From positions 1 to 64,000 of the forward strand of contig NZ_QSDR01000020.1 in NCBI RefSeq assembly GCF_003464085.1: a DNA stretch of 64,000 bases, read 5' to 3'. The notes under the pieces were generated by a model. It saw only the letters and a program-made list of their open reading frames with translations, was not told the origin of the DNA and searched no databases. Position numbers and translations under genes: made by a program. The number at the start of each line of letters is the position of its first letter. The stretch's first letter is position 1. The stretch comes from Clostridium sp. AM58-1XD. GTDB lineage: Bacteria; Bacillota; Clostridia; Lachnospirales; Lachnospiraceae. Positions 8,865 to 18,539 of this stretch are shown here, in pieces.

Positions 8865-10370
8865 TCAATAATCAATTCCATAAAGCTTTCCATATTTTTC
8901 TTTCAGGTATCTGATATAATAATTTGGACTGAAATCTTCGCCTGTCGTATCTTTCAAAATTTCCCTGCTCGTCTTCATCCTGCCGAAACGGTGGATATTC
9001 TCTCTCAAATATTCCGTAACCGTCCGCACATCGCCTGCTCTCAACAATTCCTCCACGTTGATCTTTTCTTTCATTTTTTCATAGATCTGCGCCGCAAAGG
9101 CGCTTCCCAAAGCATAGGACGGAAAATACCCAAAAGATCCTTGCGACCAGTGAATATCCTGAAGCACACCGGACGACGCATTCTTCGGCCGGATTCCCAG
9201 GTATTCCTCATATTTATCGGCCCACGCCTGTTCCAGGTCTTCTGTTTTTATCTCACCTTTCATCAGAGCCTTTTCCAGATCATACCGCACCATAATATGA
9301 AGGCTGTAAGTCAGCTCATCGGCACTCGTACGGATCAATCCAGGTTCCACGCGGTTAATTGCCTTTACAAAATCATCCAGAGGCACATTTCCAAGATGGT
9401 CCGGGAAGAGCTCCTGAACCTTTCCATAGATCGGTTCCCAGAACGCCTCACTTCTTCCAATCACATTTTCAAGAAATCGGGACTGAGATTCGTGCATTGC
9501 CATAGAAGCTCCCTGTCCCAGTATCGTCTGAGTCAGACTGTCGTCAATTCCAAGTTCATAAAGCGCGTGTCCGCCCTCATGAATAACCGAAAAAAGCGAA
9601 TGATCCAGCCAGTCATCATAATGGGTTGTAATCCTCACATCTTTATTATGAAAGCTCGTTGTAAAAGGATGGGCACTGACTGCCAAAACTCCTTTATTAA
9701 AATCAAATCCGATATATTCTGCCATCATTCTTGCAAGCTTTTCCTGCTGTTCTTTTGAGAAATCACCATGGAGAAAACTGTTGTCTATTTTTACTCCGCT
9801 CCTTTTGATCTTCTCCAGAAACGGTACCAGTTCTTCTCTGATCGCACCAAAAAACTCATCCAGTTTTTCTTCCGGAAAGCTCTCTTCAAATTCATCCAGC
9901 ATGGCGTCGTACAGCGTCCTGCCATCTTTCCTGCGATACTCTGCCATCTTTTTCCTGTAGTTTATAATTTTTTCCAGAACAGGCGCAAATTTAGAAAAAT
10001 CATCTTCTTCCTTGGCTTCTGCCCATACTCTGCCCGCAACGCTGGTCATCCGTGTAAACTCCTCATACTCTTCCCTCGGCACACATATGAGGAGGTCTCG
10101 TTCCTTTTCCCCTTCCTCCGCCATTTTTTTCATCATTGCGGAAGGGGCCTTTTCGTTTTCTTTATGGCGGCGTTCCAGAAATCCGCCCAGTTCATCTCCC
10201 GTCATGACCCCATAGTAAAGGCCGGAAAGCGTTCCTACCGTTCTGGAGGTCTGTTCCCCCGCCTCTTTCGGTGCCAGTGTTTCGTTGTCCCATTCCATTA
10301 CGGCCAGCGCTGACTGCAAAGCGCTGGCTCTATCGAGTACCTGTTTCAAATCTTCATATAATTCTCCCAT
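8865..10370 (-). CDS. M32 family metallocarboxypeptidase
   Basis: Cytoplasmic zinc carboxypeptidase of the Taq family, 501 residues, the standard length. The active site HEGGHALYELG (HExxH, about residue 265) and the later HESQSRF glutamate/arginine motif, plus the IRTSADELTYSLHI and GRSEAFW segments, are diagnostic. It removes C-terminal residues from peptides, presumably in peptide recycling. The gene stands alone, with terminator-type hairpins on its upstream side. Confidence 0.93.
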   Translation of the reverse strand: MGELYEDLKQVLDRASALQSALAVMEWDNETLAPKEAGEQTSRTVGTLSGLYYGVMTGDELGGFLERRHKENEKAPSAMMKKMAEEGEKERDLLICVPREEYEEFTRMTSVAGRVWAEAKEEDDFSKFAPVLEKIINYRKKMAEYRRKDGRTLYDAMLDEFEESFPEEKLDEFFGAIREELVPFLEKIKRSGVKIDNSFLHGDFSKEQQEKLARMMAEYIGFDFNKGVLAVSAHPFTTSFHNKDVRITTHYDDWLDHSLFSVIHEGGHALYELGIDDSLTQTILGQGASMAMHESQSRFLENVIGRSEAFWEPIYGKVQELFPDHLGNVPLDDFVKAINRVEPGLIRTSADELTYSLHIMVRYDLEKALMKGEIKTEDLEQAWADKYEEYLGIRPKNASSGVLQDIHWSQGSFGYFPSYALGSAFAAQIYEKMKEKINVEELLRAGDVRTVTEYLRENIHRFGRMKTSREILKDTTGEDFSPNYYIRYLKEKYGKLYGIDY

Positions 10371-10409
10371 AATCGGAATTCCTTTCCCATTGAAAATTAT
10401 TAGTAACTT

Positions 10410-10428
10410 TTCAGGATGACGTCCTGAA
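10410..10428. promoter_or_regulatory. Short hairpin upstream of the M32 gene
   Basis: TTCAGGA-TGACG-TCCTGAA, a 7-bp perfect stem, 40 bases upstream of the M32 start. Function unknown; it could be an operator or leader element. Confidence 0.25.
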
Positions 10429-10509
10429 CGCTAATCAGCGTAGATGGTTTTATTTTATCCGCAAGAAGATTATTTATTCTGCATTTCATTCTGCTGAAAA
10501 TTTAAAGAA

Positions 10510-10556
10510 GCTGCCACGGACAGCCGGCCGTCACCGGCCTGTCTGCTTATGGCAGC
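10510..10556 (-). terminator. Hairpin terminator after the 73-residue gene
   Basis: GCTGCC with GGCAGC outside and GGACAG..CCGG with CCGG..CTGTC inside form a long interrupted stem; the minus strand then runs TTCTTTAAATTTT. It lies about 30 bases after the stop of the small gene. Confidence 0.65.
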
Positions 10557-10586
10557 CTCTATATGCAAGCTGTTCTTTTCACTTAT

Positions 10587-10808
10587 TCATTCATACGGTA
10601 TCTGACTGTCTAGTCTCTTTGCCAAATCTGTTACTTTTGATATCAACTCTTCTTTTTCTTTGCCAAAGCTATCATAATTTCCATATGGATTTTTTGCCAG
10701 ATCCGAAAATTCATAATAGGCACTTTCCAAAGATAGAGCAGTCTGATAACATTTTTCCAGACCTTTTGGCGTATTCTGCAATTCTTTCATATATTTGATC
10801 ATTGCCAT
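10587..10808 (-). CDS. Small hypothetical protein, 73 residues
   Basis: Not recognised. A short, charged, probably helical soluble protein with no signal peptide or membrane segment; it begins MAMIKYMKEL and ends QIPYE. The purine-rich GGGGGGA ends 6 bases before ATG 10808, and a terminator follows the stop, so it looks like a real single-gene unit. Helix-rich segments (PKGLEKCYQTALSLES and KEELISKVTDLAKRL) suggest a small helical bundle. Confidence 0.6.
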   Translation of the reverse strand: MAMIKYMKELQNTPKGLEKCYQTALSLESAYYEFSDLAKNPYGNYDSFGKEKEELISKVTDLAKRLDSQIPYE

Positions 10809-10948
10809 ATGAGTCCCCCCTTATCTTACGTATACCTATAAATCCATTAGATCCGTTACACAGAAATAAGTAAATATTATACCCAGCTAAGTGCTCATAG
10901 GATAATTGAGCCTGTAAACCGTAACACAAACTGATCTGGATACAGCAA

Positions 10949-10977
10949 TGGAGGGAATTCTGACGAATCTCCCTCCA
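10949..10977 (-). terminator. Terminator of the coiled-coil gene
   Basis: TGGAGGGA (10949-10956) pairs perfectly with TCCCTCCA (10970-10977), about 27 bases after the stop of the coiled-coil gene. Confidence 0.6.
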
Positions 10978-11003
10978 CGGACTAGCATAGCATCTCTAAT
11001 AAA

Positions 11004-11519
11004 TTACGCCAGTTTCTTTTCCAGAATTGCAACTCTTTCCTGAAGACTGTTGATAAGCTGCAATAACAGTGCATTATTATCTGCCTGTAAAAACAATGTG
11101 TTGTATTTATCATTTAACTCTTCTGTCGATTCGCGAACCTTGTCAATTTCCTTTTCCGCCCTGACGATTTCATCATACAGTTCAAATTTAGAATTCTGAA
11201 TCTCAGCACGCACTGAGGCAATGTCGTCTTTGGTTGCCATTACTGCCTTCATGCCTTTTATTTCATCATACAGTTCCAACTTAGTATCTTGAATCTCGGC
11301 ACGCACGGAAGCTATGTCATCTTTTGTTGCCATTACCGCTTTCATGCCCTGCATGTCGCCTTTCATGCCCTGCATGTCGCTTTTTATACCCTGCATGTCA
11401 CTTTTCATGACCAGCATGTCGCCTTTCATGCCCTGCATGTCACTTTTCATGACCTGCATGTCGCTTTTCATGCCTTTTATTTCATCAAGTATCAACGCAA
11501 ACAGTTCATTATCAGTCAT
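11004..11519 (-). CDS. Heptad-repeat coiled-coil protein
   Basis: A 171-residue soluble protein with no signal or membrane segment. After a short head (MTDNELFALILDEIKG) come six tandem heptads of the MKSDMQG type, then two near-identical 31-residue units (MKAVMATKDDIASVRAEIQ...), then a heptad-patterned tail rich in Leu, Glu and Lys. The Met at each heptad position a/d predicts a long parallel coiled coil. I do not recognise a characterised family. Similar heptad arrays occur in Lachnospiraceae hypothetical proteins; array length may vary between strains. The terminator downstream shows it is a unit of its own. Confidence 0.75.
   Translation of the reverse strand: MTDNELFALILDEIKGMKSDMQVMKSDMQGMKGDMLVMKSDMQGIKSDMQGMKGDMQGMKAVMATKDDIASVRAEIQDTKLELYDEIKGMKAVMATKDDIASVRAEIQNSKFELYDEIVRAEKEIDKVRESTEELNDKYNTLFLQADNNALLLQLINSLQERVAILEKKLA
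11166..11345 (-). repeat. Two tandem 31-codon units inside the coiled-coil gene
   Basis: Residues 59-89 and 90-118 are direct copies beginning MKAVMATKDDIASVRAEIQ and differing in a few positions (DTKLELYDEI against NSKFELYDEI). Confidence 0.85.
11346..11471 (-). repeat. Six tandem 21-base heptad repeats
   Basis: Residues 17-58 are six copies of a seven-codon unit (MKSDMQV/G, MKGDMLV, IKSDMQG, MKGDMQG). The DNA copies are very similar, so slippage or recombination could change copy number without a frameshift. Confidence 0.9.
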
Positions 11520-11552
11520 ATCCGTTCACCTCCCCGATCATGAGATGCTAAA

Positions 11553-12005
11553 TCAAAAGTACTTTTTATTTCCCCATAAATTGCTCTTCTTCAAATCCAG
11601 GTATTCATTATAGGCTTTCTCCAATATCTGCTTTTCGTTGGAAAACTTAAGCAGATGATATGCCTCATAAAATTTATAATATCCGGAATCCATAAAATAT
11701 TCTTCCCGTTGTGGTTTACTGTAGTAGCTGTCCGCCATCATGAGGTACCAGTGCACGTCCTTCTCGACCATATCTTGAGGAGTATTAAAGGAATACTGGC
11801 TTTTTCCAATATATTTAATGATTGACGCCGTAACGCCTGTCTCTTCCTTAACCTCCCGGAGAGCCGTCTCCTTATATTCTTCCCCTTGTTCTACAGTTCC
11901 CTTCGGCAAAACCCATCCTTCATATTTGTTCTTATAATTCTTATACAAAACCAGAATCTTACCTCGAAAAATAACCACACCGCCACAGCTCGTTGCTTCA
12001 ATCAT
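11553..12005 (-). CDS. Nudix hydrolase
   Basis: Pyrophosphohydrolase of 150 residues. The Nudix box is intact: G at PKGTVEQGE, then REVKEETG with the catalytic REVKEE. The N-terminal CGGVVIFRGKILVLYKN is the usual first strand and ITASCGG-like loop. Such small Nudix proteins hydrolyse nucleoside diphosphate derivatives such as dinucleoside polyphosphates or oxidised nucleotides; the exact substrate is unknown. RBS GGAGGAA precedes ATG 12005. Confidence 0.88.
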   Translation of the reverse strand: MIEATSCGGVVIFRGKILVLYKNYKNKYEGWVLPKGTVEQGEEYKETALREVKEETGVTASIIKYIGKSQYSFNTPQDMVEKDVHWYLMMADSYYSKPQREEYFMDSGYYKFYEAYHLLKFSNEKQILEKAYNEYLDLKKSNLWGNKKYF

Positions 12006-12077
12006 TGCAATTCCTCCTGATTGGGACCGCTGTCAGATCTGTTCATGCTGTTTTACCTATTATTCCCAAACAGAATG

Positions 12078-12104
12078 CACACCGATTCAGCCTCCCTTGG
12101 TGTG
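12078..12104 (-). terminator. Hairpin downstream of the molybdoenzyme genes
   Basis: CACACC and GGTGTG form a 6-bp stem about 75 bases past the xdhA stop on the minus strand; no strong T-run, so this is a weak candidate. Confidence 0.3.
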
Positions 12105-12178
12105 TCAACTTAGACTGGTTTTAGTATACATCTTTTTTATTGCCGATGCAACAGAGAGTTTTTATCGTTTATGGGTTT

Positions 12179-14478
12179 CTAACGTTCCTCTTCCATTTTT
12201 TTCATGCCAAAATAAACTTTCTCCGCAGTGATCGGAAGCTCCCTGATATGCACGCCGACCGCATGGGCTACCGCACTTGCTATGGCCGGAGACGGCGTGT
12301 TAATAACTACCTCGCCTATGGATTTTGCACCAAATGGCCCTGTCTTTTCATAGCTGCTCTCAAATTCCACACGAATCGTTCCCACATCCTGACGAGTTGG
12401 AATCTTATATTGCATAAAAGAATTTTCATACATCTGTCCCGTCGGCGAATAGGTAATGTCTTCATAAAGAGCCATGCCGATTCCCTGTGCCAGTCCGCCT
12501 TCCGTCTGTATGCGGACGATATTTGGATTAATCGGCGTGCCGCAGTCAACTACCGCTGCATAATCAATCAATTCGACGTGTCCTGTCTCCTGATCGACTT
12601 CTACCTCTGCCATTCCTACCATAAACGGAGGCGGAGAAACAGGAGACGAATTGGACTCCGTGGCCTCCAGCGCCGTTCTGTTGTTACACATGACCCGGTT
12701 GCCGATCTCTTTCAGACTGATTTCTCCCGTTCCGTCCAGCCGGTATACCCGCTTTCCGTCAAAATCCACGTCTTCTGCTGCTGCTTCCAGATATTCTGCT
12801 CCCTTTAACAGTATTTTTTCGATCAGACTGTCGCACGTCTTTATAACGGCACCGCCTGTCAGATAAGCCGTACTAGAAGCATAGGAACCGGAATCGTAGG
12901 GAGAAACATCGGTATCCACGCCATGGACAATGATGTCATCCACAGAACATCCCAGGCAGTCTGCCGCCACCTGTGCAAGTGTCGTGTCACATCCTGTTCC
13001 CATATCAGCCGCACCAATCATCAGACTGTAAAATCCGTCGTCATTGACCTTAATCGTAACAGAGCCAACGTCTACACCGGAAATTGCGGACCCCTGCATG
13101 GACATGGCAACGCCTACACCGCGCACTTTCCCATTGCCCATATCCCTTGACGGGAATTTTTCATCCCAGCAGATCATTTCTCTGGCACGTGAAAGACAGC
13201 GGTCCAACGCACAGCTGCCTGCAGTCTCTCCGTAATACGCCGCCATATAGTCCCCTTCCCGAACCATATTCTTCTCTCTGAGTACTACCGGATCCATATG
13301 GAGCTTTTCTGCCAGTTCATTCACAGCCGATTCTACTGCAAAGAGCCCCTGGGTTGCGCCATACCCCCTGTACGCTCCTGCGGACATGCGTTCGTATAAA
13401 CGACATCATAAGCAAAGCGAAATGCCTCTGCCGATGTATAAAGGGGGATTGACTTATGGCCGGACAATCCCACCGTAGTCGGTCCATGCTCTCCATAGGC
13501 TCCAGTATTCGACAATGTATAGAGATCGATTGCCCTGATCGTTCCGTCCTGATCTGCTCCAAGGCGCACTTTCATCTCCATCTCATGACGGGGGGAAGAG
13601 GCAATCTGTGTTTCATAACGGCTGTAAATCATCTTTGCCGGGCGGCCTGTCCTGACGGTAACAATCGCAGGATATACTTCTGTGACGACGGTCTGTTTTG
13701 CTCCGAATCCTCCTCCGATACGCGGTTTTATTACTCTAACTTTTGACTTCGGCACGTCCAGTGCATGAGCGATAATACGGCGCACATGAAATGGAATCTG
13801 AGTGGATGCCGTAACTATAATTCTTCCATAGGCATCCATCGCTGTAAACGCGCGGAACGTCTCCATCATGGCCTGCTGATTCGCTTTCGTATGATACGTC
13901 TGTTCAATCACATAGTCGCATTCTTTAAGGACTGCGTCCACATCTCCGCTTTCTTCACAGCCTGATGCACAGAGATTCCTCTTGTTATCTGCTCCCACAG
14001 GGCAAAGGCTCTTCCAATCGTCTTCCGGATGGACCAGCGTTTCATTATCAATGGAATCTCTGAAGTCCAAAACAGCGGGGAGCACCTGGTATGTTATCCT
14101 GATCAGCTTCAGCGCCCTGTCCACTGCTTCTTCCGTCTCACCTGCTACAATTGCGGCCGCATCTCCCACAAACCGGACTCTTCTGTCCAGAATCAGACGG
14201 TCATACGGGCTTGGTTCCGGATACGTCTGTCCCGCCATCGTAAACCGCTTCTGAGGGACGTCTTTCCATGTCAGCACTAAAGCAATACCAGGAACCTTCA
14301 TGGCCGCTTCTGTGTTAATCTCTTCGATCAACGCATGTGCGTGAGGGCTTCTTAATACTTTGACGATCAGACAGTCCTTCGGTGCGATATCGTCCGTATA
14401 AACCGGCTTTCCTGTTACCAGAGCCATCGCATCCTTTTTCATTACCGAACTGCCTACAGCTTTCATCTTTCTCTCCAT
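12179..14478 (-). pseudogene. xdhA: Xanthine dehydrogenase-type molybdenum-binding subunit, frame broken near 13388
   Basis: Large subunit of a molybdenum hydroxylase (purine or N-heterocycle oxidation), about 766 residues when joined. The N-terminal part holds the Ald_Xan_dh a/b hammerhead domain (VTGKPVYTDDI) and RIGGGFGAKQ; the C-terminal part holds AYRGYGATQG, MGTGCDT and the FGAKSIGE motif with the catalytic glutamate. The first frame runs to VVYTN and the second resumes at MSAGAYRGYG; the DNA AACGC-ATG needs one added base to be continuous. It is the last of three overlapping or abutting genes (FAD, Fe-S, Mo subunits). No molybdopterin insertion or XdhC-type maturation gene is seen nearby. 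Confidence 0.88.
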
Positions 14479-14479
14479 C

Positions 14480-14938
14480 TCACCGTCCCCCTTCCCTGTT
14501 CAGATACTTTACAATCGCCCGCATCTGCCCCATGTATCCCGTACAGCGGCATAAATTGCCTGCAAGGTATTCCTTTACGGCTTCTTCATCAGGATTGTGC
14601 AGCTCTTTTTCCATGGAAAGAACATTCATAATCAGGCCGGGACTGCAGAAACCGCACTGCTCCGCACCTTCTCCAGCTAGGTATCTTCCGAAGCCTTCCG
14701 CCTCTTTCTGCAGACCTTCCAGAGTAAATACTTCTGCTCCATCGGCTCTTACAGCCAATGTAGAGCAGGAAAGCACTGGCCGTCCGTTCATCAACACGGT
14801 GCACAGGCCGCAATTAGAGGTTTCACATCCCCGCTTCACACTGTAGCAGCCGAATTCTCTCAAAAGATCCAAAAGCAGCACATCTGCCTTAACGGACGTA
14901 TGTATTTTTTTACCATTCAAGGTGAACTGAATTTCCAT
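14480..14938 (-). CDS. xdhC: Xanthine dehydrogenase-type iron-sulfur subunit
   Basis: Small 2x[2Fe-2S] subunit, 152 residues, normal length. The plant-type ferredoxin domain has CETSNCGLC plus a further Cys (LSC), and the all-helical second cluster domain has CGFC and CRCTGY. It carries electrons between the molybdenum and FAD subunits. It abuts the FAD-subunit gene and the Mo-subunit gene with single-base gaps, implying translational coupling. Confidence 0.94.
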   Translation of the reverse strand: MEIQFTLNGKKIHTSVKADVLLLDLLREFGCYSVKRGCETSNCGLCTVLMNGRPVLSCSTLAVRADGAEVFTLEGLQKEAEGFGRYLAGEGAEQCGFCSPGLIMNVLSMEKELHNPDEEAVKEYLAGNLCRCTGYMGQMRAIVKYLNREGGR

Positions 14939-14939
14939 C

Positions 14940-15698
14940 TTATGCCTCCATTTCTAATTTCCTGACCAGGCGGGAAAGGTATATTTCTGCCACATCCCGG
15001 CGATATTCACCGCTGCCTCTCATGTTATCACCGTACCGGAACTGTCCGGCAGCTGCCGCAGCATTCACATGATCACCTTGCATTTTCACAAGAGCGGCTT
15101 TCGCCGGCCTTGCCCCTACGCTGAAATACCATGTATCACCCAGTCTGGAAGCGGCACAGGCAATCAATGGAAAATCGGTTTTTGTCCTTCTCTGCGTCAC
15201 ATACGCCGCCTTCCGTCCATCTTTTCTGATCACAATTCTGACCAGAATATCCCTGTCATACGGCATTTTGGCAAATGTCTCCAGAGATACGAAGCCGGCC
15301 TTGTAAAGCTCCACCTTCGTATCCAGAGCCATGAGGCACGTCAGGATGTCAGAGAATCCATACCTTCCGAAAACGCTGCCCCCAACGGTAGCCCCATTTC
15401 GGAACTGTACCCCAACAATATGTTTTGTACATTCCTTGAAAATTCCGTTGAAATACTCGTTCAGTCCCTCATGAAGCTCCAGATCACGGAGCGTACACAT
15501 ACAGCCGATTCTGAATTCTTCTTCCGTCTCTTCGATTGTATCAAGGCCGAGCCCTGACAGATCAATTATGGTTCCCTTATTCAGACTGCTCATTTTGAGC
15601 CACATCATCCCGCCGACAACCACGCTGCTTTTCTTCTGATTCAGCTGCCATGCTTCTTCAAGATTCGCAGCCTTTACGTATTCCTTTGCCTTAAACAC
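14940..15698 (-). CDS. xdhB: Xanthine dehydrogenase-type FAD-binding subunit
   Basis: FAD subunit of the same molybdenum hydroxylase, 252 residues, slightly shorter than the 280-290 of many homologues. The PCMH-type FAD fold shows VVVGGMMWLKM at the N-terminus and NGATVGGSVFG for pyrophosphate binding, then a CO_deh_flav C-terminal domain. First gene of the operon; AGGAGG-like purines precede ATG 15698. The 84-base leader shows no recognisable riboswitch. Confidence 0.88.
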   Translation of the reverse strand: MFKAKEYVKAANLEEAWQLNQKKSSVVVGGMMWLKMSSLNKGTIIDLSGLGLDTIEETEEEFRIGCMCTLRDLELHEGLNEYFNGIFKECTKHIVGVQFRNGATVGGSVFGRYGFSDILTCLMALDTKVELYKAGFVSLETFAKMPYDRDILVRIVIRKDGRKAAYVTQRRTKTDFPLIACAASRLGDTWYFSVGARPAKAALVKMQGDHVNAAAAAGQFRYGDNMRGSGEYRRDVAEIYLSRLVRKLEMEA

Positions 15699-15781
15699 TG
15701 GTCTCCTCCTAACTTTCTCTTCTCTGTTCTTATCGCGTTTATCTTCTTCGTCTTTTTCCCCGTGCTGTATTCATCCGTAAA

Positions 15782-17218
15782 TTATTTTCCTCGTACAGAA
15801 AAATAAGTGTCGAAAATTCCTCTAGCTATAGGGGCCGCCGCTTTACCGCCTGAACCGCCTTCCTCTACGAGAATACTCACCGCAATCTCCGGAGATTCGG
15901 CCGGAGCAAATCCGACAAACCATGCATGGGTTTCTTTATTTTTATCGAATTCAGCCGATCCTGTCTTGCCTGCTGCCGTATAGGCATCCGTTCTCAAGGC
16001 AGAAGCCGTCCCTTCATTTACGACGCCGCGCATAAAATCTGTTAGCATTTCCGCCTCTTCCGCGCTCATCAGCGTTCCATAGGAACCAGGCATGAACTTT
16101 TTAACCGTTTCTCCCGCCGCATTTTCCACACGGTCTATCATATACGGTTTCATCAGCATGCCCCCGTTGGCAACCGACGAAACAATCATCGCATTATGCA
16201 TCGGCGTAATCTGTGTCTTTCCCTGTCCAATGGATGTCTGAAGCGTCTCCCACGTATCGGCCTCCTCATTCATTTCATAAGAACTCTTGCTGTACGCAAT
16301 GGAAAGCGGCAGTTCCTGGTTAAAAAGCAGTTCTTCTGACAGGCCTTTCAGCCTTTTCTTATCCAGAGACAGGCCCAGCTTGGCAAACGCTCCGTTACAG
16401 GAATTGGCAAATGCAGATTTTAAATTCTGATGGCCGTGCACATTGCTGTGATAACATTTAATTGTATATTCACCGTTCTGGTAAACGCCTGCACAGTCAA
16501 ACGTAAATGACTGGTAATCATCGGGATGTTCCCTCAAGTATTCCATGGCAGTAACGATCTTGAATGTGGAGCCGGGCGGATAAAGTCCCTGTGATGCCCT
16601 GTTTAAAAGTCTTGCTTCTCCGCCTTCGTCTGCCACCAGACTGTCCCAGTCTTCCGAGAGCCGGTTGGGATCAAATCCCGGTTTGGATATCATGGCAAGA
16701 ATCTTCCCTGTATTCGGTTCCATTACCACGACAGCGCCCTTCCTGTCTCCAAGAAGATCGGAGGCCGCCTTCTGCAGGCTGGTATCCAGCGTTGTCACAA
16801 TGCTGTCTCCCGGATTTTTCACATCGGCCAGCTGGTTCGTCACCTGCTCTACCAGATTCACATGGGAAGACAGCAGATAGAAATTAGCCAAGGCTTCCAG
16901 CCCCGTTTTCCCATTATCCGAGTAGCCGACAGCATGTGCAAACAGGCTGCCAAAGGGATATTCTCTTTTTTCTTCTCCATCCTCACCGACCACCGTCTGT
17001 GCCAGAACCTGGCCGTCGCTGCTCATGATACTCCCTCTTACCATGCGGTCTGAAAAGAGATTGAGCCTGGCGTTATACGTGTTATTGATAACGGATTCAC
17101 TTCTTACCTGCACAAAATAAGCCATATAGGCAATTACGCAGATGAATAATCCCACCACGATATATGCAAAACGAAGAATATTCCTGTTCGTTTTCAAATT
17201 AGGATTATTTTTTTTCAT
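15782..17218 (-). CDS. Penicillin-binding protein, class B transpeptidase
   Basis: Peptidoglycan transpeptidase of 478 residues. One N-terminal membrane anchor (FAYIVVGLFICVIAYMAYF) precedes an extracellular transpeptidase domain with all three motifs: STFK (in PPGSTFKIVTAMEYL), SCN (ANSCNGAF) and KTG (AAGKTGSAEF). The length and short dimerisation domain resemble Bacillus PbpA/PbpH-type or the SpoVD-less Lachnospiraceae PBP2 paired with RodA/FtsW. Its ATG overlaps the stop of the upstream rodA-like gene by 4 bases, a standard SEDS-PBP pair acting together as glycosyltransferase and transpeptidase. Confidence 0.92.
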   Translation of the reverse strand: MKKNNPNLKTNRNILRFAYIVVGLFICVIAYMAYFVQVRSESVINNTYNARLNLFSDRMVRGSIMSSDGQVLAQTVVGEDGEEKREYPFGSLFAHAVGYSDNGKTGLEALANFYLLSSHVNLVEQVTNQLADVKNPGDSIVTTLDTSLQKAASDLLGDRKGAVVVMEPNTGKILAMISKPGFDPNRLSEDWDSLVADEGGEARLLNRASQGLYPPGSTFKIVTAMEYLREHPDDYQSFTFDCAGVYQNGEYTIKCYHSNVHGHQNLKSAFANSCNGAFAKLGLSLDKKRLKGLSEELLFNQELPLSIAYSKSSYEMNEEADTWETLQTSIGQGKTQITPMHNAMIVSSVANGGMLMKPYMIDRVENAAGETVKKFMPGSYGTLMSAEEAEMLTDFMRGVVNEGTASALRTDAYTAAGKTGSAEFDKNKETHAWFVGFAPAESPEIAVSILVEEGGSGGKAAAPIARGIFDTYFSVRGK

Positions 17219-18528
17219 GCTTCTTCCTCTTCATTTTTCTTAAGAACATAAAGCCCCTGAATTACCTGAAACAGTATAAACGTGCTCATGATTGAACTGC
17301 CCCCGTAGCTGACCAGAGGCAGAGTCACCCCCGTCAGCGGGATGAATTTGACCACGCCGCCTATTGTAAGAAACACCTGAATAATGTACACACATCCCAG
17401 CCCTGCCGCAATCAGCTTGTAAAAAACCGCCTGCATCCGGACCGCGATCATCATGAACTGCAGGAAACATCCAAGGCAGATAAACACAAGGCAAATGGCA
17501 AAAATACCTCCAAACTCCTCCGATATTGCTGCAAAAATAAAATCTTTTTCTACAACGGGAATTTTATCAGGAAGGCCCTGATTAAGGCCCATCCCAAACC
17601 AGCCGCCCGTTCCGATTGCAAACAGTGACTGGGCAATCTGATACCCTTTGTTGCCTACGTCAGACCACGGATCCAGCCACGCCGTTACACGCACCTGCAC
17701 ATGCGGAAAGAGTTTATAGGCCAGAAAGGCCGCCGCACTCCCGCCTGCTGCCCCTGAAATCAGGTAAATAAAGTTAGATGTGGCGATGAACAGCATAAAC
17801 ACATATGTGGTAAAGAAAATCAGAGCGCTGCCCAGGTCCTTGGAAGCAACCAGAATCAGGACATGGACCGCAGCTACAATCGTCGTAACACATACTGTCC
17901 TGAAATCCGTTGAACGATAAAACATCGTCGCAATAAAGAAGACGAAACTGATCTTAACGAACTCGGACGGCTGAAATCCGATTCCTCCGATATCAATCGA
18001 CAACTGCGCTCCGTAGCTTGTAATTCCCCTTACACATACAACGAGCAGCAGCAGAAGGCCGATAATTCCGTAGACCCACGGAATCTTGGAAAGCTGCCAC
18101 ACCCTGTCGATGATAAACGGGATGATCCACGTAACGACAGCCGCAACAAAAACAATGGTAAACTGTTTTGCCGCTTTTTCCATATTGAGCCTCGTCAGCA
18201 TAATAAAGCCGACGCACAGCAGCATACACATATTGTTCAGCAAGAGCCTTGATATGTTCCTGTAAATCACCTTAGACAGAATCAGATAGGCCAGGAAGAA
18301 GAATACCTGCAGCCAGTAAAAAAGCAGAATTTTCTCATCTTCCATTTTCAGATAAAGGGTCAGGTACGCCAGAAAATGAATAACAAACATCAAAAAATTC
18401 TGACCGCTGCAAAGCCTGTTCTGTCTGTCTTCATCCTTTAATCCGAAGTACCTGAAGTTCAGGAAGGCATATATAATCATCAGGAATATCATCATGTATT
18501 TTGATATTTCTACAATTAAATTTGTCAA
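17215..18528 (-). CDS. SEDS family peptidoglycan polymerase (FtsW/RodA/SpoVE)
   Basis: Membrane glycosyltransferase of 437 residues with about ten hydrophobic segments. SEDS signatures are IDIGGIGFQPSEFVKI, the periplasmic stretch with ARLDP-like TAWLDPWSD, NQGLPDKIPVVEKDFIFA and the C-terminal PLTGVTLPLVSYGGSS. It is longer than typical FtsW at the N-terminus, with extra membrane helices. It is translationally coupled to the PBP gene and lies 11 bases after the U32 gene, so U32-rodA-pbp are probably one transcript. Confidence 0.92.
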   Translation of the reverse strand: MTNLIVEISKYMMIFLMIIYAFLNFRYFGLKDEDRQNRLCSGQNFLMFVIHFLAYLTLYLKMEDEKILLFYWLQVFFFLAYLILSKVIYRNISRLLLNNMCMLLCVGFIMLTRLNMEKAAKQFTIVFVAAVVTWIIPFIIDRVWQLSKIPWVYGIIGLLLLLVVCVRGITSYGAQLSIDIGGIGFQPSEFVKISFVFFIATMFYRSTDFRTVCVTTIVAAVHVLILVASKDLGSALIFFTTYVFMLFIATSNFIYLISGAAGGSAAAFLAYKLFPHVQVRVTAWLDPWSDVGNKGYQIAQSLFAIGTGGWFGMGLNQGLPDKIPVVEKDFIFAAISEEFGGIFAICLVFICLGCFLQFMMIAVRMQAVFYKLIAAGLGCVYIIQVFLTIGGVVKFIPLTGVTLPLVSYGGSSIMSTFILFQVIQGLYVLKKNEEEEA

Positions 18529-18539
18529 TTTTTCACCTA

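Noticed and set aside
9768..10313. Plus-strand open frame of 181 codons
   Set aside because: Antisense to the M32 carboxypeptidase, whose active-site motifs show the minus strand is coding.
11346..11471. Short regular repeat that could be taken for a CRISPR array
   Set aside because: Units are 21 bases with no spacers and encode an in-frame heptad; it is coding DNA.
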